From Zoroaster sp. YZ-2022 (taxonomy: Eukaryota; Echinodermata; Asteroidea; Forcipulatida; Zoroasteridae): a DNA stretch of 64,000 nt. Shown here piece by piece: positions 30,936 through 44,400 of the stretch. The stretch lies in NCBI GenBank assembly GCA_029582265.1, contig CM055822.1:6379200-6443199 (forward strand), in the 5' to 3' direction. The notes under the pieces are model-generated. The model was not told the DNA's origin. It searched no databases and saw only the letters and a program-made list of their open reading frames with translations. The position numbers and the translations under genes were made by a program. Each line of letters starts with the position of its first letter. Within the stretch, counting starts at the first letter, position 1.

Positions 30936-33734
30936 TATCGTGCCGTCATATGTTTTCGATCGACATGTATTTTCGATCCCCCACTTTGATTCCCTTTTAC
31001 CACGAGATAGTGGGAGATCCAGTGACCAGAAGCTCTGTTGTAACATCCATGCTCCGTGCTATCGGCAGACTTCAACATGTTGAGAATAAAGTTCCCTGTC
31101 ATAAGTGACACCCAAAAGTTTATATAATGCTTAATTTTTGGTATAGATCACTAATGCAATATTTTACTAATAATCAAATGTGTCAAAGAAACACAATCCA
31201 TTGTCAAATATTCCAAACGTAAGTTTCGTCTGCCAGATAAAGTTTCATTTTTCTAAAGTAGCATGATAGATCACGTGATGTTGTTGCTATTTGAGATTGT
31301 ATGGCGTGCCAATATTGGAATAAAATTAAGTTTATCTCAAGTGGAAATTACATTGTTATATTCTTCTTTGTTTTACTGCAGACTGTGATCATTTCTGATG
31401 AGCCCGATAAACATGATCTGTCCACATTTTTTTGGAAAGAGAAAGAAGTCAGATAAGCCTCTCTCACTACAGTGGTTTTACAGCTTCATGAAACGCTGGC
31501 CAGAACTCAAGGTGCAGAAACCCAGATCACTCGAGATAATGAGAGCTAAAGCTACTTCTCTGGAGACAGTCAATAAATACTTTGACGAACTGGAGCACAT
31601 TTTGAAGAAATATAACCTGAAGGATCGACCACAGGCCATCTACAATATTGATGAGAAGGGCATCATTGAGAACCATACACCTCCGTGTATTGTATCCTCA
31701 CGCCAAGAAGTACCTCCAGCAGTAACCATGGGTAAATCATCTACGACAACAGTAATTGGATGTGGGAATGCTCTTGGTATGGCATTGCCCCCATTTTTCA
31801 TATTCAAGGGACAGCGTATGCGTAAGGAATTCTTGTCCGGTTCTACTGCTGGTACAGGAGGGGCAGTCAGTGACTCGGGCTGGTCTAACTCTGACATTTT
31901 TCAGAGATACCTTGAAGACCATTTCAGCAAATACTCCATTCCAGCTACATCAGATAACCATCTCTTGATATTGTATGATGGACATAAGTCTCATGTGTCA
32001 CTATCACTCATTCAATGGGCACGGGAGAGAAATATCATTCTATTTGTACTTCCAGCACACACTTCACATATTCTTCAGCCGATGGACGTTGGATGTTTTG
32101 GACCATTTGAAAAATCCTCAATGGTATGAGACACACTCATATGGCACCATGCAACATCTGGAATTGACAGGTACTCCCTATGTGAGATAGCTTGCAAGGC
32201 ATATACATGTGCACTTACACCAAATAACCTGCAAGCATCATTCCGAAAGTGTGGCATCTACCCAGTTGACCCGATGTTCTGTGAACCAATCAAGCTTTCT
32301 GCCAGCAACAGTTTTCACTTCATCAACAGTTAATTGTCCAGAAAACATTTCAGCTACTTCTTCCACATCTGTCATGGCAGCTGAGAAACCTACGGCTGAT
32401 GACACTCCCGACAGATGCACCAACTTTTTCAGGAAAGCTGAGCGGTGCTGACAGAGAACACTAAACAAACAAAGAAGCGTAAAGTTCTTAGCGCTGTAGT
32501 AGGAGGTAAAGCCATCACTGAAGACACAGTTGTAGATAACATCAGGAAACATCAGGAGCAACAAAAAAAGAAACCAAAGAAATCTGTCACCAAGAGTTCA
32601 CCAAAACCCAGTACTTCTGGAACAAGTCATCAGAACAGAAAACCAAGAAATCAACCACCTGTTGTTATGGATGACGAAGACAGTGATGCTGAATCTCAAA
32701 CAACTGATCCCAAAGACCTCTGTTGCAAGTGCAAAGGTTGCAACCAACAGAACTAAGAAATATTGACTACATTTCCTTTGTTTCATGGGCACAGTGCACA
32801 TATCCTGACTGCAGTCACTGGGTACACTTAAGATTTTGCACACCAGTAAGTGTTGTTCGCAGGCATTCGATATTTTGGTGCCCTTGCCACCATCAGTCAG
32901 AAGAATAAAAACCGAAACAGATAAAAAAATGAAGGGTACTATAAAATTGTAGCAAATATTATTTCAACAAGTAAAAAAGAATACAAAATGAAAACAAATA
33001 TTGCCATTCATTGTTAAACTTGCCATTCAGTTTTCATTGAATAGGAAAATTTCCTTGTTGGTTGCAAGAAATATTAAACTTCCACTTTCCTGGCTGTGTT
33101 GCCCCCCCCCCCCCCCCCCCCCAAAAGTAATAAGTAAAAAAAAAAAAAAAAAAGATATAATATACAAGAGGCAATCAATAAAATAACAATGAACAATATT
33201 AAGAACAATAAAAAGATATCTCATCACACACACATCAGTTAATGGTACAGGCTAAAATGACCAAAATGATCTCAGGCTCTGCTGAGCTCCTCCCTGTGTG
33301 GATTTCACCATTGAAACTGTAAAATCATCGTTATGGATAATGGATCCTTAATCATTTCCCTGGTCAAAAACGTTTTTGACTTTATTTATTAACTAAAATA
33401 ATCGTCTCACTAGCGGCAGTGGAAGTTTGGACAACACTTCCACCATTTTTGAGACATTTTGCATGCCATACTAGCGTCTGAAGTTGATGTAGAATTGCCG
33501 TCCAATGAAAGGATCGAAAACATATGATGGTGCTTCCATCCCGCGTACACTGTACCACTGTAAATGGCGGACGATCTTTCGGAACGAAAGACTGCAACTA
33601 CGAGGATTTCAACAGGTTATGAACTGAAATTGTCATATTAAAAGGTTGGTTAAATGATTTTTTTAAATTCCATTTAGTTTCTGCTTCCGAACAATTTTCC
33701 CGTTATCCGATCGAAAACCCATGACACCAGGATA
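30936..33734 (+). mobile_element. Pogo/Tigger-type DNA transposon (decayed, about 2.8 kb)
   Basis: The terminal 27 bases (TATCGTGCCGTCATATGTTT onward at 30936) match the reverse complement of the right end (ending 33734) at about 22 of 27 positions, including GTTTTCGATCG. Both ends begin with TA, the target dinucleotide of this superfamily. Further copies of the subterminal word occur at 30970 and 33512. The transposase lies between them. A poly-C run (33103-33122) and a poly-A run (33137-33153) have arisen inside. The element fills the space between the 5' end of the PARP gene and the rest of the intergenic region. Confidence 0.65.
31398..32911 (+). pseudogene. Pogo/Tigger-like DDE transposase with C-terminal PHD-like finger, frameshifted
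   Basis: The open part (31398-32129, 243 codons) shows the end of the CENP-B-type helix-turn-helix (SLQWFYSFMKRWPEL), then the catalytic segments YNIDEKG, LILYDGHKSH and HILQPMDVGCFGP, giving D-D-D. Past 32118 the frame breaks. Later pieces continue the protein in shifted frames: CGIYPVDPMFCEP near 32255, a basic linker (32445-32720) and a zinc-finger remnant with CCKCKG, CTYPDCSHWVHL and FWCPCHH (32712-32900). The N-terminal DNA-binding half is not recognisable in 30960-31380. At least three frame changes make it non-functional. Confidence 0.85.
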
Positions 33735-34103
33735 CAATAAGCCTTATCCGATCGCTAATAATAGTAATAATACTTTTTAATAGCAGCTGCAAGGAATTGT
33801 GGGATGTCTGTGGGCGCAACAGCGCCACTGCATGCCGCGCGGACAAACAAAATATTATTGACGTCACAAAAGCTGCGCCAAACAGATGCCCCTTTATCCC
33901 TGTATGCTTTGCGGCAGTTGCTTCAGCGCTATATTACATTAGCGATAAGGATAATGTATGCATATACAGTATGTAGGGCCTACTGCCAATTAATGGCAAA
34001 TGCCATGCCCATGGCCATGTACAATTGATAATAACAATTGTAACTAATACCACAACTGGTCAACACAGTTTTACATGATTAAAACTTAGTAATTAAGCCT
34101 TAG

Positions 34104-34191
34104 TAATGCGCCTTGAGCACCACTTACATGTAGTTGGTGGATACGTGCGCTATATAAATCCACACATTATTATTATTATTATTATTAACGT
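34104..34191 (+). mobile_element. SINE/LINE tail fragment
   Basis: The fragment has AATGCGCCTTGAGCACCACT with an extra ACATG, then GTGGATACGTGCGCTATATA and (ATT)n. Only the tail shared by the SINEs and the LINE is present. Confidence 0.65.
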
Positions 34192-34234
34192 TATTTAGGC
34201 CTACCTGCCTACCGTAGGGTTTTGGTTTGGGCTA

Positions 34235-34294
34235 GCCCCATAAATGTGGCACGGACACGCGGGGGGCGGCGTGTCCGTGCCACATTTATGGGGC
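34235..34294. repeat. Perfect 26-bp inverted repeat, 8-base loop
   Basis: GCCCCATAAATGTGGCACGG ACACGC (34235-34260) is followed by GGGGGGCG and then the exact reverse complement (34269-34294). It lies in intergenic sequence; no second copy was seen. Confidence 0.9.
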
Positions 34295-35777
34295 AAGGTT
34301 TGGGCATGGTTTGGGCTTAACCAGTATTAGTACTTAACATACCTTGAAAAAAGTACAAAACCCCAGTTCTAAATTTTGTCAAACAGTCGTGGTATTTCAC
34401 ATCAAAACGTATTTTAAAGTTACCTGAAAATAGGCGAAAATTCCACTCCTACTCCTACTAAGTAGCAGAAATGACACTTACATTACCCGCGCCACTTTTT
34501 CACATGTTCAGGCAAGTTCGTGACGTCATATGGCAGTACTAGGTACGTATAGGTAGGTATGCATAAACTTGTTTAAGTCGGTGGAGCTACGGAGGAAGGA
34601 AATCCCTAGACTGGTCCGTTGTCTTTATCCTGTCTTTATTCTCGAGGATTTGACACACAGCCCATGACTGAGCAGAAAGCCCGTTCAGTTTTGCACAGTG
34701 GACTGGATGTGTCTAATGCAACGTAAAGCTAGTGTTGATTTCTGAAGTCTAGGTGCTGAATGAACACTGTGACAGAGTGCCACCCCCCCCCCCCCAAATG
34801 TCCCTATACACTAACACACTGTTGTTCTATTGTTAACGGACCTCTCCCTCCACGAAATCCTCTAAAGAATTCCTAAGATTCCTGGAACACAATGAAGACA
34901 CAATGGGAGGGGGTGCACTCTGCCGCATATCGAGCATCATATGTAATTTTGTTCATCCACCCCCATTGGCGGATCCAGGGGGGCTAAGGGGCTATAGCCC
35001 CCCCTAAAGTCGTAAAAAAATAAATAATAATAATTAAAAAAAAAAAAAAAGAGAGAGAGAGAGAGGGGGGAGGGGAGGGGAGAACGCACTCCCATTCCCA
35101 CAGGGTGCAGGATAAACATAAGGAGTTGACCTACTTAGTACTGTACTGAAAAAAAATTGTTTTTGATTCTCAGCCCCCCCCCAAAAAAAAATGTTCTGGA
35201 TCCGCCCATGACACCCCCCCCCCCAAAAAAAAAAAAAAAAAAACTCTGAGATGATGACGCGGATAAAGGACACAAATCTATTATGAACAGTTTTGGTTGT
35301 GTGTGTGGTGAGGGCGGGGAGGGGGTGAATTTATTGGTAGCATGCAACACAAATAACGGTGAAGCTCTAGGCCGTTACTTGATCTCTGTGGTGTGATCTG
35401 AAGAATTATTTTTTACCATAAAACAGGATTATTATATCTATTTTATGGTGTATTTTTAAAAATAATAATAATACGCAGGGTTTTAGGAAGGGTTGATGAA
35501 ACTAGCAAGAACTGTATAACAAGTGGAACCCCTATGACAGTATTGGGAATAATATATCGGCCTACCTAATAATGTAATGGGATGACTACTACAACCATCT
35601 CTCAATATAATGGAGATCAATGTTCGCCACACAGATTGTTCGCCAGCGTCTAGTTTCTCTAGGACAGGAACTAGCTTAGCGTGTAAACGGCCTGTCCCAT
35701 GATACCCCCATCACGGTAGGCCGGGCAGGGGGAGCACCACCCGTAACCAAGCTCGTTGTCCGTGCGCGCATTTGGCG

Positions 35778-35914
35778 TACCTTGCAAAAACTGAGGTGTT
35801 AAAATAATAACACTAGTGGTGTCAACTTTATTCTTCCGTGGTGTTTATATTATGGGACTTTCCTAATATAACCACCAATGGTGTAGTTTTTAACACCACA
35901 GTTTTTGCAGTGTA
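35778..35914. mobile_element. Small MITE with GCAAAAACTG-GGTGTTA ends
   Basis: TTGCAAAAACTGAGGTGTTA at the left and (inverted) CACTGCAAAAACTGTGGTGT at the right. Related pieces occur at 39365-39545 and 39890-40020. Confidence 0.55.
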
Positions 35915-35967
35915 CAATGCCATGCTATGGGCTACAGCAGGCTGGCACACTTCATGTAGGTAAGCAT

Positions 35968-36126
35968 GCCAGTCAACTCGACCCCTGGCAAACTCGCCCT
36001 TTACAATCTCGCCCCTTACAAACTCGCCCTTTACAATCTCGCCCCTTACAAACTCGCCCCCTGCTGGTACAAACTCGCCCCTAACTCTGTAAGGGGCGAG
36101 TTTGCCAGGGGCCGAGTTGACTGGCA
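35968..36126. mobile_element. Foldback with internal tandem units
   Basis: TGCCAGTCAACTCGACCCCT and its inverse (GGGGCCGAGTTGACTGGCA) bracket about five short units of AACTCGCCC-TTTACAATCTCG type. Confidence 0.6.
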
Positions 36127-38683
36127 TCCGTAGGTAATAGACTTCTGGTATTATATATAATTAGGGCCTATATATTATACCCCTCCTCAACCCTTATCCA
36201 CTGCCCCCTGGGATTTGAGCCGGATGATACAACCACGTGCACGGGCAACAAATCCTCAACCAAGACCCAAAGCGTTGATCGACATCCTTGTGGAAAAAGG
36301 CACACATCAGCAGATGGTTTACTGGGAATCAGAATCAGAAGCTAGCCTATAAAGGGAAAGTCCAATGGACCTCTGACGTCACTGAATTATGAGGTTGAAA
36401 GTCAATGTCATGGCAGCCCCCATGTAGTAGGTACTTAGAAGGTATAATGAATTTATTGTGTCCCTTCATAAATTCATTTAGGCACTTATTTAGTTGTCAA
36501 ACTAGGCTCCTTACTATTATTTTGTGACATATCTCAATTTTATGTATCTGTTGCTTTACTTTCTTTTAAAGAAATTATCGATGCTCCAGTGAAAACAAGT
36601 GTTAGGAAATTGCCGGTAAAAATAGCTAAAAACACGGGCGAAAAATTGGTTTGCATCTCATCTATCGCGGAGATTATGGTTCTCATAAGAACCATATATA
36701 GGTCTTCTCTACGTTCTGACAAGCGTTCTCTAGTCATCTTCAGGAAACCGAAGATAGTTTAGAGATGCTTCTAATAGGCTCTTGTTGGAGCGATACATCT
36801 TAAAATAATCTGTGTTTCTTTTTCACAGGCTTCTTTATTTTCGTTGAAATCGAAGTTTTCTTAAGTCTGGGTGCCTTTGACATTCCAAATTCCCCATGAA
36901 GGCTTGTTTCTAAGTCTTCAGCGGTAAAAATGATCGCTACATATCACGCTGGTTGGAGACGGCCCGAACCATTTTGCCCTCGTCAACCGCACTTTTTGTG
37001 GCCCAAATTTTTCGTAGTGCCTCGTCTTTAGGGAACATATGGAGGCTTATACCTTCGCTAAGAGTATTCCTACAGCCTGCTACGACACATCTTGTAGGCA
37101 TGATGTATATTTTCAAGGAAATTTAGGATGAACATATGTATACACATATAGGCCCTATTGGAGTTTTGACATAAGCGCATCGGACACGTACACACACAAA
37201 CAAACAGCTGTGCATTGCTAGGAAATCGTTCTTTAACTGACGTCACGGTATCACGTGATGCATTACATCACTCAATTGCCAATAAAGTGAGGGGCTTGTG
37301 AAGTGGCATAAAAGTCTCCAAAATGAACAGAACAAACTTCAATTATGAAAAAAAACTGACAAATATCTTGTTTTATTATGCAAAACACATTTATTAACAG
37401 CCACAATAGTTTTTATTTCTGTGATCCTTTATGTGCATCCCGTTTAACTGTGTGTAGACATGAGTTACGTTGTGTATGTCGTGAACAAGTTAGTTTGAAC
37501 CTACAGTGCTCTGAATTTTTACATGATTTGGGGTACAAAAGTTGATCCTGGTTTGGTATCACTGGCGTAAATCCGTGATGAAAAGTGGGGGATGATTTTG
37601 AAATTTGGGTGCACGGTATAGCTTGAAGTTCTGCATGTGTATTTTTATTATATATATTTTTTTCAACGCATGGAAAACTCTGGAGGTGATTCTATGGACC
37701 ATCCCCCGGTCCAAAAAGTTGAGTGGGGGGATATATCCACCATCCCCCCAGGATTTACGCAGGTGGCGTGACCTGGCGACTCTCTGCTGCCGATCAAAAA
37801 ATATATAGGCCTTGGCTATTACTTTCAACACCAAATAAACGCAAACTTTAACACAGTGTAAACGCACGTAGGCCTACTGCATGCAGCAATAACAGTGACC
37901 TCTCGACCGGCAGCAGAAGTTGTCGCAAAGACGGCGTATAGGCAGGAAGGCCAACTGTTCATGTTAATAATATAAACTTATTACTAGTGTGAAGCTGATG
38001 TTGGCAAAAAAGGTGAAAAAGTTACACAACGTAACAAACTGAAACTTTCACAGGATGTTTTTTTTTAACGTATAGGCCTATCTCTATTCTAAGAGAGTAA
38101 GCATGTACTCTTAAGGCACTTTTGCCAACATTACCAATACGCCCCATACCTTGCCTTTAAGACTATCATAATGAATGAAATGGATACTTATTATTCTGAT
38201 TTTGTTGCTCCGGGTTTTCTGGAAATTTCGTTGGTATAGTCATGGAGGAAGTATAGTCATGGACCCAGGTCATTGCTCTATGGTATTGGGGGTCCGTGAT
38301 TGGCCGGAATTACGTGCTGCAAGGGGCGTTGCACTTTGTCACGGACTGATGATACAATATTGACGTACATTACATGTACGTCAGATCAGTAGGTGTACCT
38401 CCACACACCAGCACACAATTCCCCCGCTTGTAGATTCTTGCGTGGCGCTCGTAGAGTGCTATCAATTTTGTGCTAAAGATTTGAAGTGAAACGGCCTTCG
38501 TTTTGGACATGACTCATCGACCTCCTAAATACGTGGATTGCCTGACATAATTCCCCCCAAAAAGTTACTATAACAAAATCAAAACAAACTTAGGCCCCCC
38601 GTAATAAACAAATGGTTAAAACAGATGGCATCCACCGGATACGTCATATTTACAATCATCAGTTAACACAAAAAATCCACGCG

Positions 38684-38690
38684 TATATAA
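38684..38690 (+). promoter_or_regulatory. TATA box of the EGF/CUB gene
   Basis: TATATAA followed by AGGGG lies about 150 bp upstream of the ATG at 38836, in a stretch without repeats. A start site around 38710-38720 would give a 5' UTR of about 120 nt. A canonical TATA box suits a tissue-restricted, highly expressed secreted protein (inference). Confidence 0.55.
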
Positions 38691-38835
38691 AGGGGAACCG
38701 TGATTCAATACTTACTAAACTTGTGGTTCTGAAGCCGATCGCAGTAACTGCAGGTCTTAACACACAGTTTGTTGTGAACCTCGCGGGACAATCCTCACAT
38801 ACCGACCCCTCTCTTTCATCATATTTCCCGGCACG

Positions 38836-38896
38836 ATGCTTCTCCTTAGAGCGGCTCTGTTGTCCGTCTTTGTCGGAGTCCTGGTCAGTGGACAAG
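38836..38896 (+). CDS. EGF/CUB gene exon 1: signal peptide
   Basis: The exon encodes MLLLRAALLSVFVGVLVSGQ, a typical signal peptide with an n-region Arg, a hydrophobic core and a small-residue cleavage zone. The donor is CAAG|GTATGT (phase 1). The intron that follows is the gene's longest, at 2.9 kb. Confidence 0.88.
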
Positions 38897-41359
38897 GTAT
38901 GTGTATTATACTTTGGTGGTAATAATTATAACTGTCTTGTTGTCAATAAAATTGTTCCTGCTCAGCGTTAATGTCGTTTTTATGTTCAAATGTATTTCGT
39001 CACAAGCTGATGCCCTCATAGCCTGTGTCGATCATTATCTAATTGTACTGTTTTGTGAATAAGCTTGTTATGGAAATAAATGTAAAATGAATTGAATATA
39101 TATTTGCTATAATGTAAGCGATGCGAAATTCATATTCGTAATCTACAGTGTCTTCAGTATACTGAGTTGAAACCTGGGAAAGTTTTAACTTATATCATCG
39201 TGTTGTTAAAGGAATAGTACACCATTGGTAAACATGGCAAAACCCTCTCTTATGAGTACGCAATTAAGATACATATTAAGAAAGTGTGAAAGCAGCCCAA
39301 GCAGCCCTGGGAAATTTTCGCATGGAAAATAGTTTGATAACTATATATAGGTCACAGAACAACCACACTGCAAAAAACGACCAATTGGGAAACTATGGAA
39401 CAATATAAACACCGTGGAAAATAAGTGGAAACCAGTGGTGTTATTTAAACACCGGTTTTTGCAGGGCACATGCACTCTTCGCTTCTTTACCCTGTGAAAA
39501 CTGTGGTGTTGAAATAACACCAGTGGTATCAAATTTATTAGTTCATTTCTTAATATTCCCAAATTCAAATGTTTACCAAGCATGGATACACCTTAGATCA
39601 GTATAAAGCTCAGTACAAAGATGAAACGTCATAATTTGTAGCAACTTTATCTCCAAAGTTTTCAACATTTTTAAGGTCGTACAGAGAGTACTACTTTTCA
39701 AGACCCCCCCCCTCCCCCCAAAGTAGTACTTTTCAACATTTTTTTTTCAATGTTGATGCGCATGTTTTATATAACATCAACATTTAAAGTCGTACGCGGC
39801 CTCCGACCCCCCTCCCCCCCGTCGTACGCTTTGTACGACCATTAAAATGTTGAAAACTTTGGACGGCCCCTTAGTGTGCATGTACTTTACAAAATTCGGG
39901 GTGTCATCTTTATTCATCCATGGTGTAGTCTTTTAGCACCTCAGCTTTTGCTGTGTTAATGTTTCTCTTCAACGAACATTTTCCGTACACAACTGTGGTG
40001 TTAAAAGAACAACACAAGTGATGTACGTAATAAGACTGTGCCTGGTATCCAAATACCCGGATACCCGACCGAAACTATCATTACCCGGTTCCATTTGTCG
40101 GTTATATAAATACCCGTAAACGACTGTTTAAAATTCCGACTAATAATTTAAGCCACACACATGGAAATCTCCGATTTGTTTTTTTAAAAATCGCAGTTAT
40201 TGGATTAGTGCCAGTGTGGGAAAATGAACTCTTTATGAATGTGTGTGGGGAATGGGGATGCTACGAGTCGTTTTTAATATCAGACAGGAAATTATTATAG
40301 TCCACATTTATTTTAACTCTAAAAAAGAGAAACTTTTGTACATTCGGTAATATTTACGTGTTTTTACGGGTACCCGTTTATCCGAAGATTCCCAATTTCG
40401 GGTATTCGGTTCCCAAAATAACCGAAAAACCACAGCCTTAGTAATAGTATATGGATTAATAAATTGACATCTCTAGTGTTTTAATACAGTGCTGAGATAA
40501 TAATCGGGAAGGCAAAATAAAATGCATTTCCCCAAATTCTCCCCCACCATACCATCAACCCCCATATGGAATAACATTTAGATGTTTGGTTTCTCCATTA
40601 GTCTAGCCCACTGCCACGAAGCCGTTTTTTCACTGAGGTAGTTTTTATTCTGAAAATCAACATACAAATCAAAACTGGAAATCTATCATCAGAACACAAG
40701 TGAAAGTCTAAATTGTTATTGTCATTTCCCGGTTCAACCGGACACCACTCATGCATACCATGTCGCAATTCTTTCAGTGTCTATAGTTTTCTAACTTCTG
40801 ATTTGATCACTTTGGGTTACCGTCACTTGCTGGTCATGGAAATAGGGTGAAAAGAGGGCAGGGATGTAGGGGGGGGGGTTCTGGTGAGGTTTTTGTGCCT
40901 CAATAATCGTTTTAACTTCAGAGAGATGAATACTGCAATGGCGTGGTATGAACAGCCTTTATTCTCGAATGATCCGTTTATGAGACAAAATATTGACTGT
41001 CTAGATTTGTCTAAACTTCTGTTATAATAACTGTAGGGTGAAGGGGGGGGGTTTGATGGGGCATGTGTCTCAAACTTTTTAATTTTCTCTTTTGGAAGAG
41101 TTTAATCTTGCCGTCGTTATATATACATAACAGCAAAAGAAACGTCACCCCTAAAACCATTTATTATTTTCATTTTATAATTAATATAATTTGTTTAATG
41201 AAGAATATTATGAGTATGGAGTGTAACACGAACACAATGTTGCAAATTTGGTTGACCTCAAAACTCGTCATGCATGACGTCTGAGGACACATAAGCTAAA
41301 CATGTTCTCATACTTATCAAAATTTAGGGGGTGACGTTTCTTTTGCTGTTATGTATATA

Positions 41360-41446
<87 letters not shown>

Positions 41447-44400
41447 GTATCCTTGAATGATCCGTTACAAAATTCATAAAAAAGGGAAAATGGTTTAGTG
41501 CTAAAAGTTAAAATGCACTTGAAAATACACAAAGAATGACACGAACAGCCATTAATTTTATGCTCTTCATGACAGACCAAAGCAGAAGGTAATTTTTTAT
41601 AATTGATGTAATTCTTTCGATGGGTTAGTTGGAGATAGATGAATAATAATATTATTTTTGCCTTTGCCAGCATATAGCACTATAGGCCTATATACTCAGT
41701 GCAGTGCAAGAAGTAGCTGGATGGCCATCAGGAATTAAATAAAAACCTGTACAATTTTGATTCCGTAATCTATTATCTAGATAACTGCTTTCCAATCAAC
41801 CCGTGCCGGAATGACGGAACATGCACCTTGAAACCTAATGGTGATTCATTCTGCCAGTGCGTGGAAAGAAATGAAGGAGATTTTTGCGAAATTCCATCCA
41901 GTAAGTACACAAATTAACTAATATATATTAACAATGTTATTTCCTGGATACTATACAACCAGTCCAGCCTGTCAATCACACAGGACAGATTCACTGATAA
42001 GGTCAAACTATACCTAACGATTTGTTTTTGTATAATTATTTCAGCTGGATTGTGCACCGATCCTATCCGCAACTTCTATGGTGAAAAACAGGGTATTGTC
42101 ACGTCGCAAGACTTCCCCAATGTCTACCCTAATTCCCAAAACTGTCCTTACTTCATCGGAGCCGCCGACGCCAAGAAAATCGAGATCACTTTTCACTTCC
42201 TGGAGCTGCAGGATTTGAATGACGAGCTAGCCGTTGGAGTGGGCTCTGTGGCTGATTTCCAGAAAGCCACTTACACGTTCGACAAATTCGTGTACAACCC
42301 TGTACCGGAACCCATTGAAATGATCGGGGACAGGATGTGGCTTAATTTGTACACAGATAACAACGTACAGAACAGGGGATTCAATATAAGCTACAGAATA
42401 GGTTGGTAAAAAACATATTCCCAAGTGAATAATAACATACGTATATTTATAATGCACGGTCACTACTTAGCCATGATTTTTCCCCAAGGAAATAAACCAT
42501 CACCGTTTCTCACGAAGGGACGGACAAGTAGAATATGATCGTTTTGTATTATAATAGGTTTTGTATTTTAACTTATTTTAACTATTTGGTTTTAAAGCAT
42601 TTTATTCTACTATCCTGACTTGCTATCACCGTCAAAACATGCTTAATTTCTTAATTACGTTAATATTATTATGCAAGGGGCCGACATCTTAAACTGACTT
42701 TTTCGTTTTCACGAAGAGACGTAAACATGTGATATCTTCGGCTCGATCCTTATCGCCCCGGACCACGCCCAAAACGGTCATTAACCTGCTCAAGACCGCT
42801 CAACAAACTTTTATTCCCTTAGGAAAGTGACTTACGTGCATCTAGGCCTACCGATTGAACACGAAATAGCCGATGAAGAGCAAAATATACGGAATATAAA
42901 TTATATTTTTGAAAAACATTTGAAGTATAGGCCTATATTCAAATAATAATTAAATTGTTTGATCATCTGTGACATGGTGAAGCATTATTATTTATGAATT
43001 ACATTATTATTTTGTTTCTTCACAGACGGGGATGAGTGTTTGCCAAACCCGTGTTTACAAGAGGAAACATGCATAGATCTTGAATACTCTTACACGTGCA
43101 CAAATATAGAAAAGGGTAAAGTAACATTAATACCATATTTCTCAATATTGTAATAATTTTAAGTCTTTTTCATTCCAGAAGATTCTCCTTAAAAGAAAGG
43201 TACAACTTTGGCTATTATCAGATTATCAAATGAATTAAAAGCCCACTCGGTACAAGTTGGTACATCAATCAATCTGATAAAATTATTTCGTCTGAAGTGC
43301 TGACTTCTAAAACAATATAAATTGTTATGTCGAATTTTCCCGGAAACATTTTGTAAAACATAAAAACAAAAAACATGTTTTTCGCTGTTTTCTCAAAAAA
43401 CATGAGCACCCATTGTGATGAAATGTTCACAGGTTATAGTTTTATGCTATATTTCTTGAAAACTAAATGGAGGAAATGAACTTACGTTGCCAGATACCAA
43501 TGCCGATGTACCGGTACCACATTGTATACCTGGCGCTATACTAGCACCAATACAATGATGCCTGAGGATAAGTGTGAAGAACGTCTATAAACACTGTATT
43601 TAAAAATATAAACAGAAACATTGTGATTATTTTGGGAATAGTTTGTTGAATTTGTTCCCATTTATTAGCTCAAAGGAATCAATAGTGTGTACAGCAACAA
43701 ATAGTTGATGTTGGGTATAGATGTTTGGTAAAACTTGTAGCTTTGCATGGTGAGGATGATAAGTAAGACTAATTGCGGTGACACCATGTGGAATCTCAAT
43801 TGAGTAGTAATTAGTTCTGAAAAGAACTGGAGGTACAACTCGACGTTTCGATCAGTATGCTCTGATCGTCCTCAGGAGAATGCCGGACTCTGGAAAATGT
43901 TGCTGCTTAAGTAGACTGCTGGAGGATCATCCCATGAATGGATGCTGGAGGATTAGTTAGTATTAGTTAGTATTACTATTAGTTAGTATTGGTCGCCAAA
44001 TGTCGCTGATGAAGAAGCCGATGTCCTGTGGCACAGTGTCGTGTTTGACGATCTCGATGGCTTCTCTGATGCGTCTGTGGTGCCATGCGTCACTGTGCCA
44101 CAGTCACTGTTACTGTGCCATGCGTCACTGTGCCATGCGTCACTGTGCCATGCGTCACACGACACTGTGCCACAAGACATCGGCTTCTTCATCAGCGACA
44201 TTTGGCGACCAATACTACAGACTGAAGGATCTTCTATATCCAAAGTCCATAACCCACCCCAGACTGAGGGATCTCCTATATCCTAAGTCAACCACCCGCC
44301 TTCCCCCTGTGCTTGTTAACAACTGATTCAGTTCAGTGAGCACACACTCCTCTCCCCCAACCCCTAGGATCCTAGTCTCAACAGTTCCCGCCTGCGCGCC

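Larger units (their letters stand above)
33735..38683. other. Intergenic region upstream of the EGF/CUB gene
   Basis: Apart from the SINE tail (34104), the hairpin (34235), the GGTGTTA MITE (35778) and the foldback (35968), it holds C/A homopolymer stretches (34783, 35035-35080, 35175-35241) and no recognisable exon. GGATCCAGGGGGGCTAAGGG (34973) and GGATCCGCCCATGAC (35199) are facing ends of another possible small foldback. Confidence 0.45.
38897..41780. other. EGF/CUB gene intron 1
   Basis: This 2.9-kb intron consists largely of MITEs (39365, 39652, 40030, 41124) and the (AT)n run. No further exon was needed by phase, and none is visible. Confidence 0.6.

Noticed and set aside
33103..33153. 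Poly-C followed by poly-A, considered as a retroposed mRNA tail
   Set aside because: It lies inside the pogo-like element between the transposase and the right terminus, with no target duplication. Simple homopolymer growth is enough.
41317..41673. 118-codon frame on the minus strand with YIYIYI
   Set aside because: It is translation of the (AT)n microsatellite.
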